In this document: piece after piece, positions 1-7,165 of the stretch
Numbering within the stretch: position 1 is the stretch's first letter
Layout of the letters: each line of letters starts with the position of its first letter
Assembly: GCA_023415545.1 (NCBI GenBank)
Contig: JAEZKJ010000169.1
Span: 1-15,492 of the forward strand
Reading direction: 5' to 3'
Origin: Bacteroidota bacterium
Lineage (GTDB): Bacteria > Bacteroidota > Bacteroidia > Bacteroidales > Bacteroidaceae
DNA: 15,492 nt
Notes under the pieces: model-generated
Database searches by the model: none
What the model was told of the DNA's origin: nothing
What the model saw: only the letters and a program-made list of their open reading frames with translations
Program-made: the position numbers and the translations under genes

Positions 1-1056
1 TCTAACAGTAGCTGCCTGGCTATAAAGAAGAATTGACATAACAAATAGAGCCAATCCAAAGAGCCAAGGCATTGATTGTACCACATCTTTAATCGACAAA
101 GTTAATTCTGTGATATTACCATTAATAAATGTATCACCCATCCATGCAATACCGAAAATGGCAATAACAGCCTGCATACCTGCTAGGAAAACACTTCCTT
201 TAGTAGCTTTTATACCATCGGTCTTAGTAATTAAAAGAATAATTGCTGCTGCACACAACATAAACATCTCAATAAGTGAAGGCATATCGAGTGGTTTTCC
301 ATCGAAAGATGGACGAAGTGAAGGCAATGAGCCAAAAAGTACAATCAGCATTGTTGCAGCAATGAATATAATTACCGATATTTTTGCTTTAAATTTGTTT
401 TTTACATCAGTTGTCTTTACTCCACCCTCTTCTATCATCTTCATCTCAAGACGTTTCAAGTACTCTTCATCTTTCATAAGATCCTTACCAACTCGCATAG
501 AACATAACGCACCTACCAATACACCTATCAGAGTTGCAGGGATAGATATTTTCAATATATCAAAAAGAGTCATATTGTATCCCGAAAGCAGACCTAAAAG
601 AGCTACTGTTGCAGCTGAAATAGGACTTGCCGTAATAGCTTGTTGAGATGCGATAACAGCAATGCCAAGAGGACGTTCCGGACGAATCTTTGTCTCACGA
701 GCCACCTCTGCAATAACCGGAAGAACAGAGTATGCAACATGTCCTGTACCGGCAAGGAATGTAAATAGATATGTAACTAAAGGACTAAGTATTGTTACTC
801 TTTGCGGATTTTTTCTAAGAAGTTTCTCGGCCAACTTAACCATATAATCAAGACCACCTGCAGCTTGCATAGCTGAAGCAGCAGAAATTACAGCTGCAAT
901 CATTAACATCACATCTATAGGAGGAGCAGTTGGTTTTAACCCAAAAACGAAAGTAAGTATAGCTAAACCTATACCACCCATCACTCCCAATCCAATTCCA
1001 CCAAGTCGAGCTCCTAAAATAATAGCTACCAATACGAATAACAGTTGTAATAACAT
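1..1056 (-). CDS. dcuB: Anaerobic C4-dicarboxylate transporter, DcuA/DcuB family (partial, C-terminus outside window)
   Basis: Inner-membrane carrier that exchanges or takes up C4-dicarboxylates such as fumarate, succinate, malate and aspartate during anaerobic growth. Reading from the ATG at 1056 there are 352 open codons up to the left edge; Escherichia coli homologues have about 435-445 residues, so roughly the last fifth is missing. The protein begins MLLQLLFVLVAIILGARLGG and carries the family signatures GGLDYMVKLAEKLLRKNP, AGTGHVAYSVLPVIAEVA, SQQAITASPISAATVALL and, in its second half, RPSFDGKPLDM and LLITKTD, with many hydrophobic membrane segments between. The N-terminus resembles DcuA (LGARLGGIG) while the central RPSF-GKPL stretch resembles DcuB, so the symbol is a family label only. 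In a fumarate-respiring Bacteroidales this gene would serve fumarate/succinate exchange, which is an inference. It is transcribed away from the acyl-CoA ligase gene. Confidence 0.9.
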   Translation of the reverse strand, partial: MLLQLLFVLVAIILGARLGGIGLGVMGGIGLAILTFVFGLKPTAPPIDVMLMIAAVISAASAMQAAGGLDYMVKLAEKLLRKNPQRVTILSPLVTYLFTFLAGTGHVAYSVLPVIAEVARETKIRPERPLGIAVIASQQAITASPISAATVALLGLLSGYNMTLFDILKISIPATLIGVLVGALCSMRVGKDLMKDEEYLKRLEMKMIEEGGVKTTDVKNKFKAKISVIIFIAATMLIVLFGSLPSLRPSFDGKPLDMPSLIEMFMLCAAAIILLITKTDGIKATKGSVFLAGMQAVIAIFGIAWMGDTFINGNITELTLSIKDVVQSMPWLFGLALFVMSILLYSQAATVR

Positions 1057-1223
1057 TTATCTTACTAAATTTTAAATATAGTGAGTATTTGATTTTTTAA
1101 AACGTTTATACGTGTTTGTTATATAGTCTTGTCTTATTATATAAATATTCGACTTTAGGAAATGTAACTTCAGGATAGTTAACTACCAATAAAACACGAT
1201 ATTGTAAACATTAAGTTCGGCGG

Positions 1224-1231
1224 CAAAAGTA
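1224..1231 (-). promoter_or_regulatory. Bacteroidota -7 box for the C4-dicarboxylate transporter gene
   Basis: On the minus strand the octamer reads TACTTTTG and is followed by CCGCCGAA. It fits the Bacteroidota consensus TAnnTTTG exactly. No clear TTTG -33 element is seen 19-21 bases upstream. It would place the transcription start near 1217 and give an untranslated leader of about 160 bases. Based on consensus only. Confidence 0.55.
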
Positions 1232-1422
1232 GTTATTTATTATCTAATAAATCGTGAACTTTTTTGAAAAGATTTGAATTTTGCATCTATTAATTTTATA
1301 ATTATAATGACAAGTTTATACTTAAGATGTAAAAAAATTGATTACTATCTTTTTGTTACTAAAAGTCTAATCATTAAAATGTATGATGTAAAAAGTAATT
1401 TTAAAATGTTAATCCTTTTTAC

Positions 1423-1430
1423 TATATTTG
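1423..1430 (+). promoter_or_regulatory. Bacteroidota -7 box for the acyl-CoA ligase gene
   Basis: The octamer TATATTTG matches TAnnTTTG exactly. A weak T-rich -33 candidate (TTTA) lies about 20 bases upstream, near 1400. The transcription start would fall near 1437, which argues for translation starting at the ATG at 1456 and not at the in-frame ATG at 1438, since the latter would leave essentially no leader. Confidence 0.55.
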
Positions 1431-1455
1431 CAAAAAATTGTATAATAATAATTTT

Positions 1456-3357
1456 ATGAAAGAGACTTCAAGAAATACTTTAATCGATCTATTTGAGAAT
1501 TCTGTTATAAAATTCAGAAACAATACATTTCTTTTTGAGAAGATAAAAGATAAGTGGACAGAAACATCATATGGTGAGACTCAAAAGTTAGTTTATCAAT
1601 TTGGTGCCGGATTAGTTGAATTAGGAGTTAAACCTAAAAATAACATCGCATTACTATCCGAAGGAAGAAACAGTTGGGTTATTGGAGAGCTTGCAATGTT
1701 CTATGCAGGTGCTGTTAATGTGCCTCTCTCAATTAAACTTGAAGAAAGCAATGATTTATTATTCCGTTTGAAACACTCTGAGAGTTTATATATAATGGTT
1801 TCTGCTACTCAGTTACCAAAAATCAGAGCTATAAAGAGTGAATTACCTGATTTGAAATATATCATAGTTCTTGATGAACTTGACGAGTATCAAGATCGTG
1901 AAATCTCAATGAAAGAGGTTTGCAAAAAAGGTGATGAGCTTTTAGCAAGAGATAAAGAGGGCTTTTTAAAAATTGGTCAATCAATAGAAAACGATGATAT
2001 AGCAACAATCACATACACATCGGGTACTACAGCCGATCCTAAAGGTATTATGCTTACTCACCGTAACTATACAGCTAATGTTGAGCAATCATTATCATTG
2101 ACTCACGTTGAGGAAAGTTGGAGAACATTGATAATATTACCACTTGACCACTGTTTTGCTCATGTGGTAGGTTTCTATATCTTCATGCACAGAGGTGCTG
2201 CTATAGCAACAGTACAAACTGGTCGTACAGCCTTGGAAACACTAAAAAATATTCCAATTAATCTTAAGGAGATACAACCTGATATGTTGCTTTCTGTACC
2301 TGCCCTTGCAAAAAGTTTCCGTAAAGCTATTGAATCCGGAGTTAAAGCTAAAGGTAAGAATGTTGAGAAATTATTCAATTTCGCTCTTAAAGTTAGCTAT
2401 ATATATAATAAAGAGGGTTGGAATAAAGGAAGTGGGTTCACTTTTATGCTTAAACCTCTTGTAAAGTTGTTCGATAAAATCCTATTCTCATCTATCCGTA
2501 AGGGATTCTGTGAAAATCTGAAATTCTTTATTGGTGGAGGTGCACTACTTGATAAAGATTTACAAGATTTTTATTATGCTATAGGTATTCCTATGTTCCA
2601 AGGATATGGATTGTCGGAAGCTACACCTGTTATCTCATCAAATACACCTGAAACTCATAAGTTTGGTTCATCGGGTATATTGGTTAAACCTCTTGAACTT
2701 GTTATCAAAGATCATGATGGAAATATTATCCCTCAAGGAGAAAAAGGAGAGATTGTTATCAAGGGTGAGAATGTGATGGCCGGATATTGGAAAAATGAAG
2801 AAGCAACAAAAGAGACTGTAAAAGATAATTGGCTTTATACAGGCGATTTAGGATACATGGACAAAGATGGATTCTTGGTAGTTTTAGGTCGTTATAAGAG
2901 TCTGTTAATTGGAAGTGATGGTGAAAAATATAGTCCTGAAGGTATTGAAGAGGCACTGGTTTCTCACTCTCCTTATATTGAGCAGATTATGCTTTATAAC
3001 AACCAAAATGCCTATACTTCAGCACTTATTGTTCCAAACTGTGATAATTTAAAACGTGCATGCAAAAACACTTGGGGAACTGATGAGGCTAAACAAGAGG
3101 CTATTCGTCTTGTTCAAGCAACGATTAATGATTTTAAAGGAAAAGGAAGTCAAGCTGGTAAATTCCCTGAAAGATGGTTACCTGCTACTTTTGCTCTATT
3201 ACAAGAGCCATTCTCCGAGAAAAATCATATGATAAACAGTACAATGAAGATGGTTCGTCCAAAAATTGAGGAGCATTATAAAGATTTAATTTCTTTCTTG
3301 AACTCTCCGGAAGGAAAAAATATAAATAATGAGCAAAATATGGCAGCCATTAAATAA
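1456..3357 (+). CDS. Long-chain fatty acid--CoA ligase (AMP-forming), FadD/FACL type
   Basis: Activates long-chain fatty acids with ATP through an acyl-adenylate, normally transferring the acyl group to CoA. The 633-residue protein has the complete adenylate-forming fold. The P-loop motif TYTSGTTADPKG is at about residues 186-197, GYGLSEATP at 383-391, YTGDLG at 461-466 with the ATP-ribose-binding Asp464, and GRYKSL at 478-483. The C-terminal catalytic Lys is probably Lys598 in STMKMVRP. No signal peptide or membrane span is visible, so it acts in the cytosol or at the inner membrane face. I chose the ATG at 1456 over the in-frame ATG at 1438 because a -7 box at 1423-1430 puts the transcript start near 1437. 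Length and motif order fit bacterial long-chain ligases. CoA versus acyl carrier protein as acceptor cannot be told from sequence. Confidence 0.9.
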   Translation: MKETSRNTLIDLFENSVIKFRNNTFLFEKIKDKWTETSYGETQKLVYQFGAGLVELGVKPKNNIALLSEGRNSWVIGELAMFYAGAVNVPLSIKLEESNDLLFRLKHSESLYIMVSATQLPKIRAIKSELPDLKYIIVLDELDEYQDREISMKEVCKKGDELLARDKEGFLKIGQSIENDDIATITYTSGTTADPKGIMLTHRNYTANVEQSLSLTHVEESWRTLIILPLDHCFAHVVGFYIFMHRGAAIATVQTGRTALETLKNIPINLKEIQPDMLLSVPALAKSFRKAIESGVKAKGKNVEKLFNFALKVSYIYNKEGWNKGSGFTFMLKPLVKLFDKILFSSIRKGFCENLKFFIGGGALLDKDLQDFYYAIGIPMFQGYGLSEATPVISSNTPETHKFGSSGILVKPLELVIKDHDGNIIPQGEKGEIVIKGENVMAGYWKNEEATKETVKDNWLYTGDLGYMDKDGFLVVLGRYKSLLIGSDGEKYSPEGIEEALVSHSPYIEQIMLYNNQNAYTSALIVPNCDNLKRACKNTWGTDEAKQEAIRLVQATINDFKGKGSQAGKFPERWLPATFALLQEPFSEKNHMINSTMKMVRPKIEEHYKDLISFLNSPEGKNINNEQNMAAIK

Positions 3358-3423
3358 TTGTATAACCTTACTATTTTATAATAATGTATGATGGTGTCTG
3401 AATAGAACACTTTTAAAACGATT

Positions 3424-3456
3424 AATCCCTGTTAGAGCATATATCTAACAGGGATT
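3424..3456 (+). terminator. Hairpin terminator after the acyl-CoA ligase gene
   Basis: AATCCCTGTTAGA (3424-3436) pairs perfectly with TCTAACAGGGATT (3444-3456): a 13-bp stem with a 7-base loop, followed by TTCTCTTTATA. It lies 66 bases after the stop codon and separates the ligase gene from the FabK-type gene. Its core closely matches the hairpin at 6856-6895. Confidence 0.8.
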
Positions 3457-3588
3457 TCTCTTTATATATGCAACTTTATAAACGCTTTTATTTTTATATT
3501 TTAAATGCAAAAAATCTCATTGAAATTAATGATAAAATGAAAATCTAATTTTTATCATTATAATTTTCAAAACCAACAAAAAAGTATA

Positions 3589-3596
3589 CATCTTTG
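3589..3596 (+). promoter_or_regulatory. Probable -7 box for the FabK-type gene
   Basis: CATCTTTG differs from TAnnTTTG at one position. A T-rich stretch (TTTTC at 3564-3568) lies about 20 bases upstream as a weak -33 element. Together with the terminator at 3424-3456 it suggests the gene has its own promoter. The leader would be only about a dozen bases. Confidence 0.35.
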
Positions 3597-3615
3597 TTAA
3601 ATAAGAAAATCTATT

Positions 3616-4563
3616 ATGAACAGAATATGTAATTTATTTAATATCAAATACCCTATAATTCAAGGTGGTATGGTTTGGTGCAGTGGCTGGAAACTAGCTT
3701 CTGCTGTAAGTAATAATGGTGGTCTTGGACTTATTGGAGCAGGTTCCATGCACCCTGAAACATTACAAGAGCATATTGACAAATGTAAAAATGCTACCGA
3801 TAAACCTTTTGGCGTAAATATTCCCCTACTCTATCCTGAAATTGATAAGATAGTAGATATTGTAATTGATAGTGGTGTAAAGATTGTATTTACCTCAGCG
3901 GGCAATCCCAAAACCTGGACAAACAAATTTCATGAACATGGTATTACAGTGGTACATGTGGTGAGCAGCAGCAAGTTTGCAATAAAGAGTGAAGAGGCAG
4001 GAGTAGATGCTATTGTTGCCGAAGGGTTCGAAGCTGGAGGTCATAATGGACGCGAAGAGACAACCACTATGTGCCTTATCCCACAAATAATAAAATGTAT
4101 CTCTATACCTATAATAGCAGCCGGAGGAATTGCTTCGGGCGAGAGTATGCTCGCCGCTATGGCTCTTGGTGCAGATGGAGTACAAATGGGCACTCGCTTT
4201 GCTCTCACTGAGGAAAGTTCGGCTGACTTCTGCTTTAAAGATAGATGTCTGCGACTAAATGAAGGAGATACAGAATTGATTCTTAAGCAAATAACGCCTG
4301 TTCGTGTGGTTAAAAACCAGTTTTATGAACAAGTTAAAGAGGCAGAAAATAGAGGTGCTTCAATTGATGAACTTCGTGAGATATTGGGAAAAGGAAGATC
4401 GAAAAAAGGAATATTCGAGGGAGATATTTTTGAAGGAGAATTAGAAATTGGACAGATAGCCTCATCGATTCATGAACTTGATTGTGTGGAAGATGTGATG
4501 AAAGAAATTATAAAAAGCTTTAATTCGGAGTTGGAAAGAGTATGCAAAATGGGTAGATTGTAG
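3616..4563 (+). CDS. fabK: FabK-type enoyl-ACP reductase / nitronate monooxygenase family flavoprotein
   Basis: FMN-dependent TIM-barrel enzyme of 315 residues, the usual family length. The sequence follows FabK closely. The N-terminal IIQGGMVW is the FMN-binding start, then come GGLGLIGAG (35-43), DKPFGVNIPLL (62-72) and TSAGNP (93-98). EGFEAGGHNG (136-145) holds His143, equivalent to the catalytic His of pneumococcal FabK, and PIIAAGGIASGESMLAAMALGADGVQMGTRF spans about 165-195 for flavin phosphate binding. FabK would reduce trans-2-enoyl-ACP in fatty acid elongation. Members of the same family oxidise nitronates, and automatic annotation often uses that name. Resemblance across the AGNP and AEG-EAGGH motifs favours the FabK side. 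It follows a fatty-acid ligase gene but has its own promoter candidate and is separated by a terminator. Cytosolic; no signal peptide. Confidence 0.8.
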   Translation: MNRICNLFNIKYPIIQGGMVWCSGWKLASAVSNNGGLGLIGAGSMHPETLQEHIDKCKNATDKPFGVNIPLLYPEIDKIVDIVIDSGVKIVFTSAGNPKTWTNKFHEHGITVVHVVSSSKFAIKSEEAGVDAIVAEGFEAGGHNGREETTTMCLIPQIIKCISIPIIAAGGIASGESMLAAMALGADGVQMGTRFALTEESSADFCFKDRCLRLNEGDTELILKQITPVRVVKNQFYEQVKEAENRGASIDELREILGKGRSKKGIFEGDIFEGELEIGQIASSIHELDCVEDVMKEIIKSFNSELERVCKMGRL

Positions 4564-4585
4564 TGAATAACAAGTTCGTAGGTAT

Positions 4586-4593
4586 TATATTTG
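4586..4593 (+). promoter_or_regulatory. Probable -7 box for the Dcp gene
   Basis: TATATTTG matches TAnnTTTG exactly; the nearest upstream TTG (4558-4560) is about 25 bases away, slightly long for a -33 element. The leader would be about 90 bases and contains two copies of GTCTTAAAAA some 20 bases apart (near 4624 and 4642), of unknown meaning. Confidence 0.4.
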
Positions 4594-4689
4594 CTTGGGC
4601 TAAAAGATTGTTATAATTTTGAAGTCTTAAAAATAGAGAGGTCTTAAAAAAAATTTATATATAACAATCATATAATTTAACCGACAAAT

Positions 4690-6804
4690 ATGAAGAAATT
4701 ATTTATTCCAATTATTTCACTAACATTACTAACAACTAGTTGCACTATGAATAATAAGGATGCATCGAACCCATTTTTTCAAGCATATAATACTCCTCAT
4801 GGAACTTTCCCATTCCATAAAATAGAGAATGAACATTATGAGCCAGCTATACGTGAAGGTATAAAACAACATCGAGAAGAGATTGATGCGATAGTAAATA
4901 GCTCGGAAAAGCCAAATTTCGAAAATACTATAGCTGCACTTGATAATAGCGGAGAGCTTCTGTCACAAGTTAGCAGTGTTTTTGGCAACATGATGAGTGC
5001 CGAAACTAATGATTCACTTCAGCAGTTGGCAAAAGTTATTATGCCATTACTCGACGAGCATAGTAATAACATCAGCCTCAATGAGAAACTTTTTGAACGT
5101 GTAAAAGCTGTTTATGAGAATCGTGATAACGAAAATCTTAATCAACAACAGAAAGCTCTTCTTGAAAAAACTTATAAAAGTTTTACTCGTAGTGGTGCTA
5201 ACTTAAGTGAAGCAGACAAAGCTAAATACCGTGAAATCAGCCAAAACCAAAGTTTAGCTTCACTTCAGTATGATGAGAAGATGTTGAAAGCTGTCAACGA
5301 TTATAAATTAGTTATCACAAACAAAGAAGATTTGAAAGGTCTTCCTGAAAATGTCATAACTACAGCAGCTGAAGAGGCAGCAGCTGAAGGAAAAGAGGGA
5401 TGGGTATTCACCCTTCAAGCTCCTAGCATTATACCATTTATGACATATGCTGACAACAGAGATTTACGTGAGAAAATATATAGAGCAAATGTTACAAAAA
5501 ACACTCAGGATAATGAGAATAACACTTTGGAACTTGTTCGCACAATTGTAAATAACGAACTTGCTACAGCAAAACTTCTTGGCTATAAATGTTTTGCAGA
5601 TTTCAATCTTGAGGAGAGAATGGCTGAGAAGAGTGAAAACGTATTCGAACTTGAGTACAAATTGCTTGAAGCTTACAAACCTACAGCACTTAAAGAGATA
5701 GAAGAAATTCGTGATTTTGCACGCAAAGAACAAGGAGCAAATTTCGAATTAAAACCATGGGACTTCAGCTATTATGCTCAAAAGTTGAAAACTGCTAAGT
5801 TCAACATCAACGATGAGATGCTTCGCCCATACTTTGAATTAAGCAAAGTAAAGAAAGGTGTATTCAACCTTGCTACAACACTTTATGGTATCACATTCAA
5901 AGAGAACAAAGATATTCCTGTTTACCACAAGGATGTTGATGCATACGAGGTATTCGATAAAGATGGTAAATTTTTAGCTGTTCTATATACTGACTTCCAC
6001 CCTCGTAAAGGAAAACGTCAAGGTGCTTGGATGAATTCTCTTAAAGAGCAGTGGGTAGATAAAAAGAGCGGTGAAGATTCACGTCCACATATCATGACTG
6101 TACAAAACTTCACTAAACCAACAGCTGATACTCCATCACTATTAACATACGATGAGGTGAAAACTTTCTTGCATGAGTTTGGTCACGCTTTACATGGTAT
6201 ATTCTCAAAAGTTGAATATAGATCACTAGCTAGTCCAAATGTATATTGGGATTTTGTTGAATTACCATCTCAGATAATGGAAAACTTTGCAAGCGAACCA
6301 GAATTCTTGCAGACATTTGCACATCATTACAAAACAGGTGAAGTAATCCCACAGGAGTTGATTACACGTATACAGGAGTCTGAAAACTTTAATGTTGCTT
6401 ATGCATGCCTTCGTCAAATCAGCTTTGGACTTCTTGATATGTCATTCTATACTCGTACAGAACCACTTACAGAGGATATTATCGAGTATGAAAGAAAAGC
6501 TATGGCTCCGGCACGACTTTTAGAACCTGTTGAAGGCGATTGTATGGCAAGTTCATTCGGTCATATCATAGGTGGTGGTTACCAGGCAGGTTACTACAGC
6601 TACAAATGGGCTGAGGTACTTGATGCAGATGCATTCTCTATGTTTAAAGAAAAAGGCATCTTCAACAAAGAGGTTGCTAACTCATTCCGTACAAATATCC
6701 TTGAAAAAGGTAGTACAGAGCACCCTATGACACTTTATAAACGTTTCCGTGGTAGCGAACCAACAATTGATGCTCTACTTAAGAGAAATGGTATAAAGAA
6801 ATAA
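4690..6804 (+). CDS. dcp: Peptidyl-dipeptidase Dcp, M3 zinc metallopeptidase, predicted lipoprotein
   Basis: Removes dipeptides from the C-terminus of short peptides, helping peptide use as carbon and nitrogen source. The 704-residue protein starts with a lipoprotein signal peptide (MKKLFIPIISLTLLTTSC, lipid-bearing Cys18). The mature protein carries the M3 fold. The zinc site is HEFGH at 495-499, with ligands His495 and His499 and general base Glu496, plus the third ligand Glu524 in DFVELPSQ, 29 residues after the first His exactly as in neurolysin. The substrate-binding glycine/tyrosine loop HIIGGGYQAGYYSYKW lies near residue 630, and the family hallmark ADAFSMF follows. E. coli Dcp has 681 residues; the extra length here is the signal region. 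Residues after Cys18 (TMNNKD) lack a run of acids, so a periplasm-facing location is more likely than the cell surface. A single-gene unit ended by a strong terminator. Confidence 0.93.
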   Translation: MKKLFIPIISLTLLTTSCTMNNKDASNPFFQAYNTPHGTFPFHKIENEHYEPAIREGIKQHREEIDAIVNSSEKPNFENTIAALDNSGELLSQVSSVFGNMMSAETNDSLQQLAKVIMPLLDEHSNNISLNEKLFERVKAVYENRDNENLNQQQKALLEKTYKSFTRSGANLSEADKAKYREISQNQSLASLQYDEKMLKAVNDYKLVITNKEDLKGLPENVITTAAEEAAAEGKEGWVFTLQAPSIIPFMTYADNRDLREKIYRANVTKNTQDNENNTLELVRTIVNNELATAKLLGYKCFADFNLEERMAEKSENVFELEYKLLEAYKPTALKEIEEIRDFARKEQGANFELKPWDFSYYAQKLKTAKFNINDEMLRPYFELSKVKKGVFNLATTLYGITFKENKDIPVYHKDVDAYEVFDKDGKFLAVLYTDFHPRKGKRQGAWMNSLKEQWVDKKSGEDSRPHIMTVQNFTKPTADTPSLLTYDEVKTFLHEFGHALHGIFSKVEYRSLASPNVYWDFVELPSQIMENFASEPEFLQTFAHHYKTGEVIPQELITRIQESENFNVAYACLRQISFGLLDMSFYTRTEPLTEDIIEYERKAMAPARLLEPVEGDCMASSFGHIIGGGYQAGYYSYKWAEVLDADAFSMFKEKGIFNKEVANSFRTNILEKGSTEHPMTLYKRFRGSEPTIDALLKRNGIKK

Positions 6805-6855
6805 TGAAAAATTACCTATGAAAAGAGGCTGACTAAAAAGTCCACTCTTTTACAC

Positions 6856-6895
6856 AAAATATCCCTGCTAGAGTTTATTCTAGCAGGGATATTTT
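6856..6895 (+). terminator. Strong hairpin terminator after dcp, possibly bidirectional
   Basis: AAAATATCCCTGCTAGA (6856-6872) pairs perfectly with TCTAGCAGGGATATTTT (6879-6895): a 17-bp stem with a 6-base loop and a run of T. Because the stem begins with AAAA, the minus-strand transcript would also end in a U run, so this could terminate readthrough from the convergent B12 operon as well. The core is nearly the same as at 3424-3456. Confidence 0.85.
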
Positions 6896-7002
6896 TTAAT
6901 AAAATAAATTTGTGCAGTCTAATTGGTATAAACATCACTACATAAAATGTAACCATACACATAAATAAACTCATTTGATCGAACACTTTTTTTTAAATTG
7001 AA

Positions 7003-7065
7003 CCGTGAAACAGATAAATCACAGTGTGAAACGGATAAATGACAGTGTGAAACGGATAAATGGCA
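7003..7065. repeat. Three tandem 21-bp repeats (iteron-like)
   Basis: Units at 7003-7023, 7024-7044 and 7045-7065. The second and third units share GTGAAACGGATAAATGACA with one difference near the end (GACA versus GGCA); the first differs at four of 21 positions. The 21-bp period equals two turns of B-DNA, so the repeated TGAAAC would face the same side. A fourth TGAAAC at 7073-7078 is off phase by four bases. Direct repeats TTTAAATTGAA flank the array at 6992-7002 and 7066-7076. Confidence 0.85.
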
Positions 7066-7074
7066 TTTAAATTG

Positions 7075-7104
7075 AAACAATTGTTTTTGATATTATCGAT
7101 AATA
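7075..7104. repeat. Two adjacent perfect palindromes beside the 21-bp repeats
   Basis: AAACAATTGTTT (7075-7086) and TATTATCGATAATA (7091-7104) are both perfect palindromes, four bases apart. They could be binding sites for dimeric proteins; AT-rich DNA produces some palindromes by chance, but 14 bp centred on ATCGAT is less expected. Confidence 0.6.
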
Positions 7105-7139
7105 GGTTTTGAAAAAGTTTGTTATTCATTAAAACCTAT
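7102..7139 (-). terminator. Weak inverted repeat after the B12 operon, possible terminator
   Basis: ATAGGTTTT (7102-7110) and AAAACCTAT (7131-7139) can form a 9-bp stem with a 20-base loop just downstream of the receptor gene's stop. No U run follows in the minus-strand transcript, so it may be only a 3'-end stabilising hairpin. The better terminator for this direction is the bidirectional hairpin at 6856-6895. Confidence 0.25.
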
Positions 7140-7165
7140 CCACTTAATTCTCTTTACCTTTTAAT

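Larger units (their letters stand above)
6896..7165. other. Convergent intergenic region with repeats and palindromes, no gene
   Basis: This stretch lies between the 3' ends of dcp (plus strand) and the TonB-receptor gene (minus strand). It holds three tandem 21-bp repeats, two copies of TTTAAATTGAA flanking them, two perfect palindromes and a weak inverted repeat. Only very short open frames exist in either direction. Neither flanking gene has its 5' end here, so ordinary promoter control of the neighbours does not explain the structure. Confidence 0.6.

Noticed and set aside
110..646. Plus-strand 178-codon frame opposite the C4-dicarboxylate transporter
   Set aside because: It is antisense to a clearly conserved membrane protein gene and its translation resembles no protein family I know.
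1438..1455. Upstream in-frame ATG for the acyl-CoA ligase
   Set aside because: The -7 box at 1423-1430 puts the transcript start about here, and the extra residues MYNNNF have no family support; the ATG at 1456 is preferred.
7003..7065. CRISPR array
   Set aside because: The three 21-bp units are directly adjacent with no spacers, and no cas genes are present.
7019..7066. Minus-strand 15-residue frame with the internal repeat FIRFTL
   Set aside because: It is only a product of the 21-bp DNA repeats being a multiple of three; it is very short and has no promoter or other support.
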